A stretch of DNA of 64,000 bases from Callaeas wilsoni (lineage: Eukaryota; Chordata; Aves; Passeriformes; Callaeidae), in contig VWPU01012712.1 of assembly GCA_013398955.1 (NCBI GenBank), forward strand, positions 558,001 to 622,000, read 5' to 3'. The notes beneath the pieces are model-generated. The model ran no database searches and was not told the DNA's origin. It saw only the letters and a program-made list of their open reading frames with translations. Numbering within the stretch: the first letter of the stretch is position 1; every line of letters starts with the position of its first letter. The position numbers were made by a program, and so were the translations under genes. Below are positions 1 through 12,624 of this stretch, piece by piece.

Positions 1-839
1 AAAGATGAACCAAGAATGTGTTACATAAGTCTCCAGCCACCAAGAACAGGTTCCAGTATTCCTACTGACCTGCACTGCAGAAAGGAAAACCAGAGAACAG
101 GACAATTCATGGCTTCAGGGAGCAAATTGCTTGGTGACCTGATGGTCAAGATACCCACCAAGGCTCAGGTCCTGCCTCTGCCAGTGTCTACAGAGATGAA
201 AACTACCTCATCTTTTGAGTCCTCTTATAAAATAAGATCTTAATCTCTGTATGAAATTCAATGAGTTGTGATGTTTAGGTTCCTTTGGGCATCACAAATT
301 ATGTTAAAAAAAAAAAAAAAGAATAAATTTTCAAGAACAATCTTCCTACTTGCTTCTATCAATGATCAATTTAAGCAGAGTGCATAAAATCTGACAATTC
401 TATGTTTGGCTTAAGTATCTTTTATTGTTGGCCATAAATTGTCGACTTCCTTATAAATCTGGCCACAGAATATAAATATAGTTGGTAAATGGCTCCTTGA
501 AATTAAGTAAAAATTGCAGGACTCAACAGCGAGAACCAAGCTAAAAGAAAACCCGCTGGCACACAGAAGACTTTTTTATTTATTATGAAAACTCAATGCT
601 ATATCCATGTTGCCCCCAAACTGAAGAATCCCCTTCTCCCACCGACTGGCCCATTTGAGATGAGCAGAACTTCACCTTGCTCCATGTCCAGGAGGAGATG
701 TGGAGAGGAAAGGTCACCATGAATGTTCAAGCTAGGGGTACTCTAAGCACAGCAGCATCCTTCGTTCCTCAAGGGCCCTTTTGCTTTTTGCACACTCATT
801 CTGTTTCCTGTTTCACCTCATCTGTTCCCATCCTTACCC

Positions 840-1090
840 CCTAAACAATAAAAGCTCAATGGGAATGCAAATGCAGCTCTCCATTTAAAATCCCGGCCGA
901 GAAGGCAGTGTGTCACCCATATTTATGAGCTCTAAATGGCTTTTATCAAAGTGAGGTCGTACTAAATCACCCCCAAGCTGTCATAAATACAAATGACTCG
1001 ACATAGTCTGCAACAAGCCTTCGGGGGAAAATTATATGATCTGCTGTTGCAGTTATGCTATATCACACAGCGAGCTCATATATTTCCACT
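840..1090. promoter_or_regulatory. Candidate conserved noncoding element
   Basis: This segment looks like a vertebrate developmental enhancer, judged by eye only. It contains a perfect POU octamer ATGCAAAT at 865-872 that overlaps a TEAD-type GGAATG at 862-867. A CTGTCATAAATA stretch from 978 combines a MEIS/TGIF-type TGACAG with a TTTAT core on the minus strand. The segment has no simple repeat and no coding potential. Cross-species conservation cannot be tested here, so the call is an inference. Confidence 0.3.
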
Positions 1091-3719
1091 GGCAAGGTAA
1101 CCTGATCCTTCAGAGGACACTAATAGGTGAAGGGGGGACGAGAGGAGCAGTGAATCAAGCAGTGCGTGCCTGCACGTCTGCACACACGTCTGTGCATGCA
1201 CCTCCCAGCTAAAACTCAGGCTCCTCTCCCTGAGTGGAAGAGGAGGTTCTTGTGGTTCGGAGAATGAGATTTCTTTGGCTGCCTGAATGGAGACGGGAAG
1301 CTGCCAGCCAAGAGAGTAAGATCCAGGGGCTCACCAGGGTATTTCCTATTTTAAAAATTCATGCGAAGGCATGAAAATTATTAAGATATGAACCAGAGCT
1401 ATCCAGACTCCAAAGACTGGACCACTTCCAAGCAAATTAAAGAAGCCATTCCTCAATCTCAGCTGGTGAAGCCCAGGATTATAGCAAAGTTTACCACAGG
1501 ATAAAGAGGAAATACTTATAAAGGAGGCATGAACTGAGCAGTGGAAAAAACCAATGTGGGCTCCCTGAGATAAGGGGTATTAATTATTTTCTGTTCATTC
1601 ACCTGCATTTTATTCATGTGCAAACATAGAAAGACACATACACAAAGAAGGAGAAATTCTGATCAGATGCCACAGACAGTGACAGCAATTTGGGGGAGCC
1701 TCTAGAGGGAGAGTTTGGGACAGTCCACTGAGCACCATCACCACTCAGCCCTTTGCAGGCAGCTTGGCCATTATTTGATGTGACAGTGTGTGGGCTCAGA
1801 ATTCAAGGCTCTTCCTATGGTCACACTGGGATGTTGGTCACCTCAAAGGTAAAATAAGACAACTCCAATGACTGTTTGTTCATATTTTTGTATCTAGGAT
1901 GAAGATAGTGCCTCTGTCTGCTTGGCAAATGGTTACAGCGATAAGTCAGATTGGGTTTTCGTCTCTAACGTAATAGAGGCACTATGCCAATTTTCAGCAA
2001 TCCAGGTCAGATGTGGGCATTTATAATGGTACCCTTCTTGGAAAATGAGGTCTCCAACATTAAATTATGTATTTTAATTAAAAGCTGAACTTACTGAACT
2101 TAAGATACTAAACTTGATTTTCAGCTGCCGTGAGCCTGGTGGGAAGCCAGTTGGACAGCACTGCCATTTTCCAGTGTTGAGCATTTCATAAATGCTGTGC
2201 TCAGGAAACCTCCTCACTCAGGAACTGAAGAGGTAGCCTGGCGAAATGCATGTTTGAGTCATTTATCATTGAAGAGGATGATAAGAGCAAAGCCATCAGA
2301 AATCCTGTTTTGAACTCCTTCTGTTGTGATTGACTGTACTCCTTCCCCCAGGTGCATCATCTCCTGCCAGTGGCAGGGAACGGGCAGCCTTTCCTGGAGC
2401 TGCGGGCTGAGGGCTATAAGCTCTGCCCTGCCTGCTGGAAGGCCCACACTGTCGGATAGGAGGAAACCAAGGAGCAAGTGAGCTCAACACACAGCCTGAA
2501 CAACCTCCTTGCACTTCAAGAACTCCACCAGCTTCCACAGCTGGTCTGTTGGCATAAGCTCCCACTGCTCAGGAAGGGAAGCAGGGAAGACACGAGGCAT
2601 CCTTGCAAAACAGCAAGGTGGTAGCAGGCTGACCTGTGCCAACGGTCAAGCAGCGAGGCTCGCCATCTGAGAAAGGCCACCTGGAAACCAGCCAGCTGGC
2701 TGTCCAGTGTGATTAAAGACAAAATATGAAATGCTTCAGAAGAGGGAGAAATAGGATCGCAGGTCTGGGTTGCATAATCTCATGCATTTGTGTAACCAGC
2801 CTAAATAGAGCATGTGAGCTGACCAGATGTTTTTCATTTCAGTGTACGGCGCTGTGGAGCAAATCAGAAACCAACAAGTGCCAAACACAACGGTGGCTTT
2901 GCCAGCACTGTTGTAATCAGAGCTCAACAAAGGGCACTGTCAACCCCGGTCTCTGGGCTGACAGGTCAATCTCCTGGCTGGGTAAAGAAGACAGACCATT
3001 CTTTAAACCAAGTACCTATATCTGAGCTAATATTGGTAGTAGCTGGTAAGCACAGAGTTGGGCCTCAGTCATTGAGCCAAACATCAACAGAAAAAGAGCC
3101 AGCAGGATTGTGTGTATGATTTGATCCATTCTGAGAGTGATCTATAATGTAATACCTATTTGTTTAGACAGAGCTGGATACTGACTTTGTGAGACAAAAC
3201 CAGCCCATGTGAAAACATAGGGGAAAAATGAATATATGCCCTCATTTAAGATTATAGCATCATTTTGGTTTGGAAACACTGCGCTCCATTCAAGAACCAG
3301 TGCTCAAAGACTGTACAGAGAAGATGCATTGGGACAATGCTCTGAAGAGGTGACCAATTTTGCTTTGTTAGGGGCCACTTTTATCCCCAGATTAGTACAC
3401 ATAGATCTGTGATGAAATAGTAAACCTTGAGCAGAGGCAGTCTGGATCCACAGTTACATGTGCGCCTTACACACACACCCGTCCCAAAATATCCTTGGTG
3501 GACACATTCACTAATTACCAAAACTCTTTGGCACCAGTAAAATAACACGTTGTGCAACCTAACATAGCCTTGGGACAACAGTTGGTCATCTCTGCCTTAA
3601 ACTTGCACAGATGAGGGTTAGTTACCATTAAGATGTTTCACTGCTTTTACTACATGGATAGCATATACTGAAGTAATAATGTTTCCAGACTGCAGTTATG
3701 TAAGAATGAGGGAAAAAAA

Positions 3720-3743
3720 AATCTCTAGAGGCATCTAGAGATT
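3720..3743. repeat. Perfect 10-bp inverted repeat, 4-nt loop
   Basis: The arms AATCTCTAGA (3720-3729) and TCTAGAGATT (3734-3743) are exact reverse complements around the loop GGCA. It follows an A-rich stretch. It is too short for a microRNA precursor and probably arose by chance. Confidence 0.75.
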
Positions 3744-4316
3744 GTCATTGTCAGAACTGTGTGTAATCTAGGTGTCATATGACTTACTATTGTTATATTA
3801 CACTGATAAAACATGGGGTATTGTCCTGGCATAAAATCTCTACTGGGTCATACAGACCAGCCCTTTAAGTGTTGCGTGTGAAAAACATTATAGTGCATGT
3901 TCTAAGTAAAATTTTGAAGGCTGGTAGCTAATGTAAGTGATTTATTTAAAGCTAAGTTGACTTTTCTGAATGCTCTTCTCTATTTTCTCTTTTATTTTTA
4001 ACTATCCCATTGAAGTGTATATGAAGCCAAGTTTGCAAGTCCAGAGGCTGAAATCCTCTCCCAGGTTGCAGCAGGTGGTACAGCACAGCTGTGCAAGCCA
4101 CAGGGTGCTTCCCTACTTTCAACTTGAACATCTCCAACAGCAAGGGAGCAAGCTTTCTCTCACTCCACTCAAAACAGAAATAAAGCCAGATTTTGAAATC
4201 CTGCCCACTGGGAGTGTGACAGCAGGAGGAACCAGGCTCTGAATCCCACCTCTAAGCAGAGCAACAAGCACAACACCAAGGAGCAATGCTCCGCCATTAA
4301 CATTGACATGCAAGGC

Positions 4317-4420
4317 ATAGAATCCTAGAATGGCTTAGGCTGCAAGGGAACCTCAAAGCTCATCTTGTTCCAACACACGTGGGCAGGGACACCTTCCACT
4401 AGACCAGGTTGCTCAGCTGG
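4317..4420 (-). mobile_element. CR1 LINE 3' tail fragment
   Basis: Read on the plus strand, the segment begins TAGAATCCTAGAATGGCTTA and continues through a GGGCAGGGACACCTTCCACT block and an AGACCAGGTTGCTCA block. This is the reverse complement of the CR1 3' untranslated end. Only the last hundred or so bases remain, the usual 5' truncation of CR1 insertions. Scattered mismatches mark it as an old, inactive copy. No coding part is present. Confidence 0.88.
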
Positions 4421-5831
4421 TGGCATCCCTGACTGTTCTAATACAAATTGTCCCTCATCAGCATGATTTTACTCACAAAAGTAATAAAACCTGAGAGATC
4501 TGGCTGAACAGTTTTCATAGACTTTTTAGAAGTGAAGCCAAAGTTCCTAAAAGCACCCTAATTACATCTGTGAGAAACGTGTCTGATTTGCCTTGAACAA
4601 TACAAGTTGGAAACTTCTTAAGTCCCAACTTTTGTGCAAAATCTTCACTTAAGCGTTTTATTTCTTTGACTCTCAAAGTTAAGTCTCCCAAGTCCTGCAG
4701 TCCAGCCATTGGACCAGATTAGCCTTAAGTATCCTTGATTCTTGGGAGCAGAAAAGGCTTTTCTTACAAATTTCCCAGTTCACACCATTTAAAAGCTTAG
4801 CCCATGTTTTTTAACCTCCCTAAACATTGTCCACCCACATCTAGACTAAGTCTGGCTTGTCTGGATCCTCAGAATTCCCAATGGCACCACAACTGGAGAC
4901 TTTACATAGGCTCTGATTTTGTATTTGCATCCAACAGCATTTCAATTGTGTAAAAGAAGGACTAGTTGGATATTTTGCAAGCAAGCATGGGTTGCCATGC
5001 TAAAGATAAACGAAACAGATGAATTAATACACTTTTGCAAGCTTCAACACAGGCTAAGTGCAGTGTAATGTAAGTATTGCCATCCACTGCTTCTTTTAAA
5101 GCCACTGCATCCCAATACAAAGTTTTTATAATGATTATTCTAAACACAAGCCCTGTTTGTTCATGTTTCCTTTTCATGCTTATCTCCTTCAAGCTTATCT
5201 TAGGGGCTAGAACAGCTAACCCAGGAAGGAATTATACCAATGTTGCTTCTGTGTGAATGATCAAAATATTATACTTGAAACTGCTCCGGGGATACCTCTC
5301 TGTTTATTTGCTTCTTGAGGTGGTAAGGATAATTTCCACTGGGCCAATTTAACTACAGCTTGTACCAACAGAAATATTTTCAGTTACAGCAAAAAGGTGA
5401 CAATGACAACGATTATAACAAATGAATCAAGCTTACTTTTGAGTCTTCTGCTTGCTAAAATACCAGGAGAGAATTTTTATCTTAAACAGCCTTGTAGTGG
5501 TTGCTGCCTCCAGAAAAGACAGCATAAAACTTGCAGACAAACCTTGGTAGCAGATGATCAGAGCATTTTTTTGGACAAGAAGAGAGCAGACAATGTGATG
5601 AACATATGGGTGACAAATTGCTGACCAGAGCCATCACAGCAGATCAACCCTCAGTTTGGGATCTGGTCAAGAGCAGCTTCCAGGCGGTGTGGACTTTGAG
5701 TGAATTAATTAGTCCATCCATTTACCAAAGACTTATAGTTTTAGTAACCTGTGTATTGCACTGGCACGAGTGAATGTCACTGCTATTGTGTCACAGTTGT
5801 GTGATGATAGAGAGAATATGCTTAGACCTCT
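4421..5831. other. Unique noncoding DNA between CR1 tails
   Basis: No recognised repeat or gene. A 64-codon minus-strand frame at 4515-4709 has a protein-like composition. It matches no family I know, and the DNA upstream needs a frame change to stay open, so it is not called. The rest is AT-rich single-copy sequence. Confidence 0.6.
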
Positions 5832-5949
5832 GGGGCCCTGAGCAACCTGACCTAGTGGGTGGCATCCCCAGACTACAGGGCAGAGGTTGAAACTGGATGA
5901 TCTTTAAGGTCCCTTCCAACCCAAACTATTCTGTGATTCTATGATTCTG
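5832..5949 (+). mobile_element. CR1 LINE 3' tail (first of an adjacent pair)
   Basis: The segment starts in the TGAGCAACCTGACCTAGTGG region, passes through a GATGATCTTTAAGGTCCC block and ends with TTCTGTGATTCTATGATTCT, the terminal repeat typical of CR1. It is 5'-truncated with no coding sequence. A second CR1 tail in the same orientation starts about 50 bases downstream. Confidence 0.93.
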
Positions 5950-5997
5950 TTCTGGAAAATCAGTGTACCCCAGGTGAGTTGCCCAGGCCTATTCAGT

Positions 5998-6343
5998 CAG
6001 TCTGCACCTTCCTCACAAGAGGAAGAGGAGGAGCAGACATTCTTCTCCCTGGTTACCAGTGACGGGACCCAAGAAAACAGCATGAACTTGTGTCAAGGGA
6101 GATTTAGGCTGAGCATCAGGAAAAGATTCCTCTCCCAGAGGGTGGTCTGGCCCTGGAACAGCGTCTCTAGGGCAGTGGTCACAGCCCCAAGCCCTAAAGA
6201 GTTCAAGAAGCATTTGGACAATGCTCTCAGACATGTGGTTGTGACTCTCTGAGTTGTCCTATGAAGGGCCAGGAGTTGGACTTTGATGACCGTTGTGGGT
6301 CTGTTTCAACTCAAGATATTCTATGATTTTACGATTCTATGAA
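5998..6343 (+). mobile_element. CR1 LINE 3' tail (second of an adjacent pair)
   Basis: About 345 bases of the CR1 3' region. It begins near CACCTTCCTCACAAGAGG and includes the CAGTGACGGGACCC, ATTTAGGCTGAGCATCAGG and TTTGGACAATGCTCTCAG blocks. It ends in GATATTCTATGATTTTACG. The tail belongs to the CR1 type ending '...GATATTCTATGA', different from its upstream neighbour, which has the 'CCCAAACTATTCTGTGA' type. The pair therefore reflects two insertions of different subfamilies, not a tandem duplication. Short open frames here are fortuitous. Confidence 0.93.
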
Positions 6344-7574
6344 TTCTTCACATTGGGAGGTCTCATTTACTGTTGCATAATTATGTGTTATGATGGCTAA
6401 GTGACCTGGCTCAAATATGAAATCCTTTCTCATATGAGTAGCAAGTTTTTAATCACCAGCTGAAACAAAACAGCTTTATGGGTGCAGGCTCTGAGCTGGC
6501 ACAGGCTTTATCCCCGAGTTCTTTAGCTGGCCCTAATAGTGCAAGCTCTGGATAAGATTTGGTCACCCTAGATGAGTACAATAAAGAACTCTTAAAGTTT
6601 GAAAAAAAATCAGAAACTTATCAAAATAACACGAGAAAAGAGTGGCACAATCAGAGCAAGATTCAACCACAGCAAGAAGCTGCTTCAAGAGCACAAGACT
6701 GTGATTCTCTTTTGGGTGGGATTCATGAAAACTGGCTTGTAACCAGAGCCATTGACTGGAAGAACATTCACAGAAATACCTGATGACTGTCTACCTGGGG
6801 TACATGAGATGTCACTCAGACTCTTCAGCAAATTCAGAGGCATTCTCATATTCATAGTTCTTAAGGCCAGCAGAGACCTGAGAGGACAGACAGACAAATT
6901 TTTTCGGCTGAATGAGACATGAGGAAGGAGTTACTGCTACCAGTCCATGTCCAGCTGGGTCTTCTGGAGAGGGATTGCTGCCAGCCCAGTTCTGCTGGCT
7001 GTCTCTCTATCTGAGTGACCTGAGCTGGTCCTAGCCCACATCCTCTCTCCAACAAGTCCAGAGTTCTTTTGGATAAACAGCTAAACTGAGACAGCCAAGC
7101 GAGTGACCTCCTGAAACCGCGGGGATGGACACATGGGAACAAACTGCCCAGAGCACGACCTACACATCCCAGGTCTGCTACAGAGAATGATTTATCTGTT
7201 CTTTCATCTGAGTTGTCCAAGCTCACCACTCAATTTGCCCACCTATGCCCTGAATCACACTCAGTAACTGCCTGGCTCAATGCATCCTTCAGGTTACACT
7301 GTCTTGCCTGGAGATATCAGGAGATGGCGAGAGTTTTGTTCAAACAATCGTATTGCCCTGGCTCTTCAAAACGTGTTTACCAACCCTGATGCAGCCTGAC
7401 TGGTTATAGATTCTATTTGTTCCTGCACCTGGTCTGTTCCAGGCGACACAGAGGAAGATCCGAGAGACAACAAGCTGCCTCCTGCCATAAAACCAAGAGG
7501 TTTCACTGCTATATGCACTGCCCTAGAAGAAATGAGGGTTTGAAACATCCAGCAGGCACAAGAACAAAAAAAAG

Positions 7575-7576
<2 letters not shown>
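6344..7576. other. Unique noncoding DNA
   Basis: No recognised gene or transposon. A 74-codon plus-strand frame at 6559-6783 is rich in K, E, N and Q because the DNA is A-rich. It lacks an ATG start and matches nothing I know. The stretch ends at the AC microsatellite. Confidence 0.6.

Positions 7577-7630
<54 letters not shown>
7577..7630. repeat. (AC)27 microsatellite
   Basis: An uninterrupted AC dinucleotide run of 54 bases with sharp edges: GAT on the left and ATGCATGCTG on the right. Runs this long are normally length-polymorphic. Frames of repeated Thr-His or Cys-Val across it are artefacts of the repeat. Confidence 0.98.
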
Positions 7631-7633
<3 letters not shown>

Positions 7634-8727
7634 CATGCTGTTGTTGCAGTCTTCCCCCACAGACCTCCTTTGTCCCTGTAGCTGCCATCGCCCCCCGTAG
7701 CCCACGCTCCCCTCTGTCCTCCTGACCCCTCCTCTCTCTCCATTCATTCTTCCAGAATTTATCCCGCTTCTTTGACTCGGCATGTGTCTGGGCAGATGTC
7801 CAAAAAACCTCCCTTCAGCAACCGGGGGGAGGAAATTCCTCCAATTCAACCCAGGCTCTTTCCCCACACCCCACTTCCCGCCTTCTCTCTCCCTCTTTTT
7901 CTTGCTCCCTCTTCTCTTTTAACATGCTGAATGATTGATAACACTCTCCTTGCCTCGCTGCTGCCTGTTTCAGCCCTTTTTGCCCGGCATCTGCAGCCCT
8001 GTAGGGAAACAAGCTCTCCAAGGCCATGGGATGTTGGGGACCCCCTTTGGTTCTTTTCAAAAATTCAATAAATAAAAGGAAAGAGGTGAGAAGCACAGGG
8101 AGCCTGGAAGGTGTGGGGAGGCGGGGGAGGAAGGGAACAGCTAGGAAAAGCTCTTGATTAGGACGAGTCCAAAACAAACAAACAAATTAAAAACAAATGC
8201 TTTGCGCGTCCCTTATTCTCCGTTTGCCACGGAAAAGTGAGTGGAAAGCTTTGTTCCTTGTGTTATTTTGCATTTTCAGGCCCAAACTTTAGGTTTGTGC
8301 AGAACTTCTAGCTTCTTGTTATGCTGTCATTACGAATGAGTTTGTTGTCTTAAATTCACACTTTCTGGAGCCTTTCATTTGCTCGAAGATCGTGGACTTC
8401 ATGTAAAAACAAAACTGTATTTGTCTTTTCAACAGCAGAAGGAGGTTTGTATAACCTCTGATATAACACCTTATACGTCAGAATCAAAAAACACACTTAA
8501 TTTTTATGTGTCATGCCACTGTGCCTTATGTTTGTATATCCATGCAAACATCCTGTCTTCATAGTTCTCAAATACCCACAGAATGACATGCTAATGCCTA
8601 GACTTTGATTAGATGTTCACATTCACTTTATAATTCACATTTCAGGCACGAAACTCGCCAAAACCGATGTTCAGGCTGTGTTATTTTAGCACTGTGCATA
8701 GCACATGTTTAATAGAGATGTAAAATA
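7631..8727. other. Pyrimidine-rich and unique noncoding DNA
   Basis: The first 300 bases are C/T-rich on the plus strand (for example 7735-7760 and 7870-7920). The rest is ordinary AT-rich sequence. No gene or transposon is recognised. A 120-codon minus-strand frame at 7815-8177 follows the purine-rich complement and has no domain. Confidence 0.55.
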
Positions 8728-8812
8728 CAGAATCACAGAAAGGCTTGGGTTGAAAGCCACATTAAAGATCATCGCATTCCACTCACCTCTCCCTGCCATG
8801 GACAGGGTTCAT
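8728..8812 (-). mobile_element. CR1 LINE 3' tail, degraded
   Basis: The plus strand reads CAGAATCACAGAAAGGCTTG, then a weakened GATCATCGCATTCCACTC and CCCTGCCATGGACAGG. These follow the order of the reverse-complemented CR1 3' end. Only about 85 bases survive, with several substitutions, so this is one of the more decayed copies in the window. Confidence 0.75.
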
Positions 8813-11800
8813 GTACACCTATTACATGTAACAAACTCCTATTAATGACTTAAAACTTTATTATTATCATTATTATTACTATTATTTTTGTTGTCTTTGT
8901 TATTATTATTATCCAAAATGAAAGCGAGAACTCACGGCCTGTACCAGGATTATCACATCATTGCGCTGGGCAGCATTTGGTGAGACAACAAAGCCCTGAG
9001 GCAGCTCCAGAAGCATGGATAAAAAGGAAAGATTGTTATGCCCATTTAACTGAGGGAATCTGGAGATGGACCAAATTATGAAGAGAAAGATGAAGACAAG
9101 GATTTCTTTTATCTAACTTAGACATCCAAGTGTCAACTGATTCTGGACTCCATCTATAAAGAACAAACCAGAATCTCCAGAATTCTCTAAGAAAGCCCTT
9201 GAGTGACTCTCTCGAATATGATATGACTCCAGAATGTGGAAAGTTATGCCTTTTTAATCCAGCCAACATCACCCAGAAAGTCTCTGGCAGAGCTGAGATT
9301 TCTGCCCACATATCTCACTCCCTAGTCCAATGCCTGAGCAAAGAGAGAGAGAGAAAAATATCTTTTCTTCTTAGCAATGCTACCTGTCTTCTGAGTAACA
9401 GAAAAATTGTTCTTTCAAACCAGGAGAAACAGATAGCATAAACTCTTCATATTTTATTAATCAAGGTTCTGAGTTTTGAGGCTCTGTCTTAAAATGAAAG
9501 GTAAATTTCTGTGACATGATAATTCAAAGTTAAATAAACAACTCACTCGTGTTTAGAAGAAGCTACATTTAAACCTTAATAAGACGGAAAACAAAACATA
9601 ATAATCAGCAAAATGATATTTTTTTTCCCCTTATTTTTAAATTGAGGCAAAAACCCATCACGTCAGTTACATCTGGGAGAACTCCGTGTTGAATATTTAT
9701 TCCTTGGTAGCTCATAAACTCTCATCGTCCTTGCTGTAAGTGATCTCCCTCTCCCGGGCCTGGAGGATACTTGTCATTTCTGTGTAGGTAGCAATCTATC
9801 TACCTGCTGCAAGCTGCTGACTACCTCAACAGGATGCAGGGAAGAGAAGCCCTCATTTATTTATTTGAAACAACTATAAAGTGCTGTTGGGAAATATCAG
9901 ATGCATTTCCTTGTCAGATGTGTCCGCACTGAAGGTCTCCTAATGCAAAGCTGGTAATTACCAAAGGTGAAATATCCAGCACAAATGTCCAACCTACCAA
10001 CCCAGCACTCACCCAGCATCACCGAATGACACATCCCACAAAAATAATAGCGGTAATAATCCATTTCTCAAAGAAATTTCCTGACAGAAGGCTTGCTTCC
10101 CTTGAAGGCAAGTGCTAATGGTGTCCTACAAATTCTACATGACCTTCACAAATAATTCATTGGTATCTGCAGCCTGAACATGTAAAGACTGGGAAACTGA
10201 ATTGTTTTCAGAGAAAATAGTTAGCTCTTGATTTCTGAACTCTTCAAAGATGCCTCAGAAGCCTGGGGAGAAGAAATTACATTCAAGCTCCCCATAATAT
10301 CATAGACGTAGAATTGTTCATGTCCTGGCTCAAAACATTGGGTAGTCTCATCTGTCAATTACCTTAACTTTTTTTCCTTCACCTACCTCTTCATTTATAG
10401 TATGGCTTTTCCAGTATAAATAATGCAAAGTTCTGTGTATGAAAAGTGAGATGCAGCCGTTTGCTGCCCCACTGCCTGATGAAACCTTCCCAGTGAGAGT
10501 TACCACTAGGAAATCCTGGAAGCCCAGCCCAGAGCTGGCAGCCTCTCATCCCCTTCAAGCAATCACACGGTGGGCTCAGCTTCAGGGATAGGAACTCCCA
10601 GGGGTGCCAGTGTGAGGAATTTGTCCCTGCTGGGTCCTGAACGGAGAACTGATAAATGACAGGCACACACTTTGCATTGAGAGACGAAGCCTCCCCAGAC
10701 TGTCTAGGGTAGCAATGCTTATCTGGTGTCCTCTTTCCAGACCTCTTGCTGGTCTTGAATGTGAGGCCACTGCAAATGATGTCAGGACACATATTTGAAA
10801 GCAATATGGGTTTATAGTTTCCACAGATGTGGGTTTTTTTCCACTTGAATACTACCTGTTAAGTGTCTGTCTCAGTACTATCCCTGCAATAAAGCTCAAG
10901 CAATTCAGTGTTTTCTTGGATGAGAGACATGACCTAAGCTCTTTGCACTGAGGTGAGAGTTGTCCCCTTTTTGTGTGGCCAAGCATGCAACTAAGTCCGC
11001 ATCTTTGACTTAGATTTAGATGTAAATTCACCTAAAATACCACTGGAGATCAGCCAAACTCTCTCTAACACCCATCTCCCCTGTGCACTTCATCCTAGTC
11101 CTATAAAAACAACTGCAAGGATCAACCCAAAATCCCACTGGCATTGTTCTGCTCTGTGCAGCCATGGCAGGAACCGTGTTTCACTGCCCTGAGCCAGCAG
11201 TCCAGTGTTCCTCTGAGCTACTGGAGGATGAAGAGGAGAAGTGAATGTAAACACATTGCAATCAATTCTCTTTCCTCTTCTCTTACACTACGGACAATTC
11301 CCATTTACATCTGTGAGCCAAAATTTCAGGTGGTTTTTGTTTTCTTTTAAGTCTGTGGAATTGCTAGAATCTCACCCAAAGAAAAGAATTTTATTATCAA
11401 AACCTATGACCATAGAAGCAACTGCAGGCTTTGTTCTGAATGGACCCCATAGGTTTTAAACCATTTTGCAACCATTAGTGGCTAAGGACCCAAAATGTCA
11501 ATCTCATTTTTCATGGGTGCAGAGGGGAATAAATGTCCATTACCAATGATTTTTTTATGATTCCACAGTGAATGCAAAACAGACCAAAAAAAAATATGGG
11601 ATGGGCGAGTAATTTCTTCCTACTTATTCAGTAGCTTCAGGTACTTGATTTTGAGCAAAATGTAATTGGTCATTGGTATGTGGCAGCAGGGCTATGAGGC
11701 AAAGGGAAGAGAAGATAGCAATGGATTGGAAAGATTTACATAGGAGAACGTGATGGGGCAGAAAGGAGTCTATAATAAACAGGGAAGGCAGAAAATCTAA

Positions 11801-11990
11801 TTAATAATTAGTATAATGACATCAGCTGTAGGCCTTGCTCTGGTGTGCCAATAAATCGGACTCTAAGCCCCGTGAACCTCCTGCCTTTGGCTTCTGGTTG
11901 TACCCATGGTATGGGACACAATAAAATGGATATAAGTATCCTTAGATATATATACAATTACACACTTATCTGTATGTCTATTATTTATAA
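8813..11990. other. Unique noncoding DNA with an imperfect (TTA)n patch
   Basis: An imperfect TTA/ATT trinucleotide patch lies at about 8858-8912. No gene is recognised. The longest open frame (137 codons, minus strand, 10391-10804) is unremarkable in composition. The segment 9880-9965 has mixed AT-rich motifs, including GGTAATTACC at 9952-9961, and could be a weak regulatory candidate. Nothing else stands out. Confidence 0.5.
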
Positions 11991-12092
11991 TCATATCTGT
12001 ATCTATACCTGTACTGGTCTGTCTCCATCTCTATCTCTCACTCCATCTGGATCTCTCACTCCATCTCCATACCTATCTTTATCTACCCTAGG
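11991..12092. repeat. Imperfect (CTATCT/CTCCAT)n simple repeat
   Basis: A C/T-rich low-complexity tract built from variants of CTATCT and CTCCATCT, including two near-identical copies of CTCACTCCATCT. It has the look of a decayed hexanucleotide microsatellite. No transcription signal is implied. Confidence 0.7.
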
Positions 12093-12489
12093 ACAAATAT
12101 TTTTACTTAAAAGTTTATTGAACATAGAGAAAGGCTGCCTGCAGAGTAGCAGAGAAATTTAGAGGAGAAAAACACACAACAAAAAGAAACAAACGAAAAA
12201 TTATACATCCCTGCATTGTCCTCTTCAAAACCAGTTTTGAATGATTGTTTACGACCAAACTTTGTCCGCATCCTTCTGGCCCTGTGTTTAAGCTCTTGGT
12301 TTTCTCTATGTAACATATGAATTTAACCTGAAGGGCAACATTATCATTTGACCCGTGAGAGTGTAAGCCCCAAAGATCATCAATTCCCTTAAACTGGTGG
12401 CCCAGTCACTCATTTAATGCCTCCACGTCAGCTTGAAATAAGACTTACAGTTAGATAGGTCAAAGTGAAAAGGGGAAGATGAGAGGGGG

Positions 12490-12575
12490 GAAAAGGAAAA
12501 AAAAAAAAAAAGACTGACTGATTGCCATAACAATAAAATAAATATAAAATTAAAAAAAAAAAAAGAAGAGAGGAA
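12490..12575. repeat. A-rich low-complexity tract
   Basis: Two A runs, (A)15 at 12497-12511 and (A)13 near 12552-12564, are separated by a CAATAAAATAAATATAAA-type segment. There is no upstream retrogene or LINE to which they could be poly(A) tails. Confidence 0.8.
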
Positions 12576-12624
12576 ACACTCCTCAGTGAAAGCATTGTCA
12601 AAAATATATATATGGGGAGGAGCA

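Larger units (their letters stand above)
1..4316. other. Unique noncoding DNA, no gene seen
   Basis: No exon, RNA gene or transposon is recognised here. Open frames stay below 100 codons and look random in composition. The block holds an (A)15 run at 306-320, an enhancer-like segment at 840-1090 (listed separately), an alternating purine-pyrimidine stretch at about 1162-1201, and a short perfect hairpin at 3720-3743. The rest is ordinary AT-rich single-copy sequence. Confidence 0.6.

Noticed and set aside
1162..1201. GTGC/CACG alternating stretch as a Z-DNA or functional repeat
   Set aside because: Too short and irregular to call; it contains only two imperfect CACGTCTG copies.
4515..4709. 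64-codon minus-strand frame with protein-like composition
   Set aside because: No family recognised. Upstream coding would need a different frame with a stop in between, and there are no clear splice sites.
6559..6783. 74-codon K/E/N/Q-rich plus-strand frame
   Set aside because: No ATG start, the composition follows A-rich DNA, and multiple stops follow immediately.
7366..7867. Frames with Cys-Val or Thr-His repeats
   Set aside because: Translation of the (AC)27 microsatellite.
12601..12614. ATATATATAT as a TATA-box promoter
   Set aside because: It is part of an AT simple stretch with no initiator, CpG island or downstream exon.
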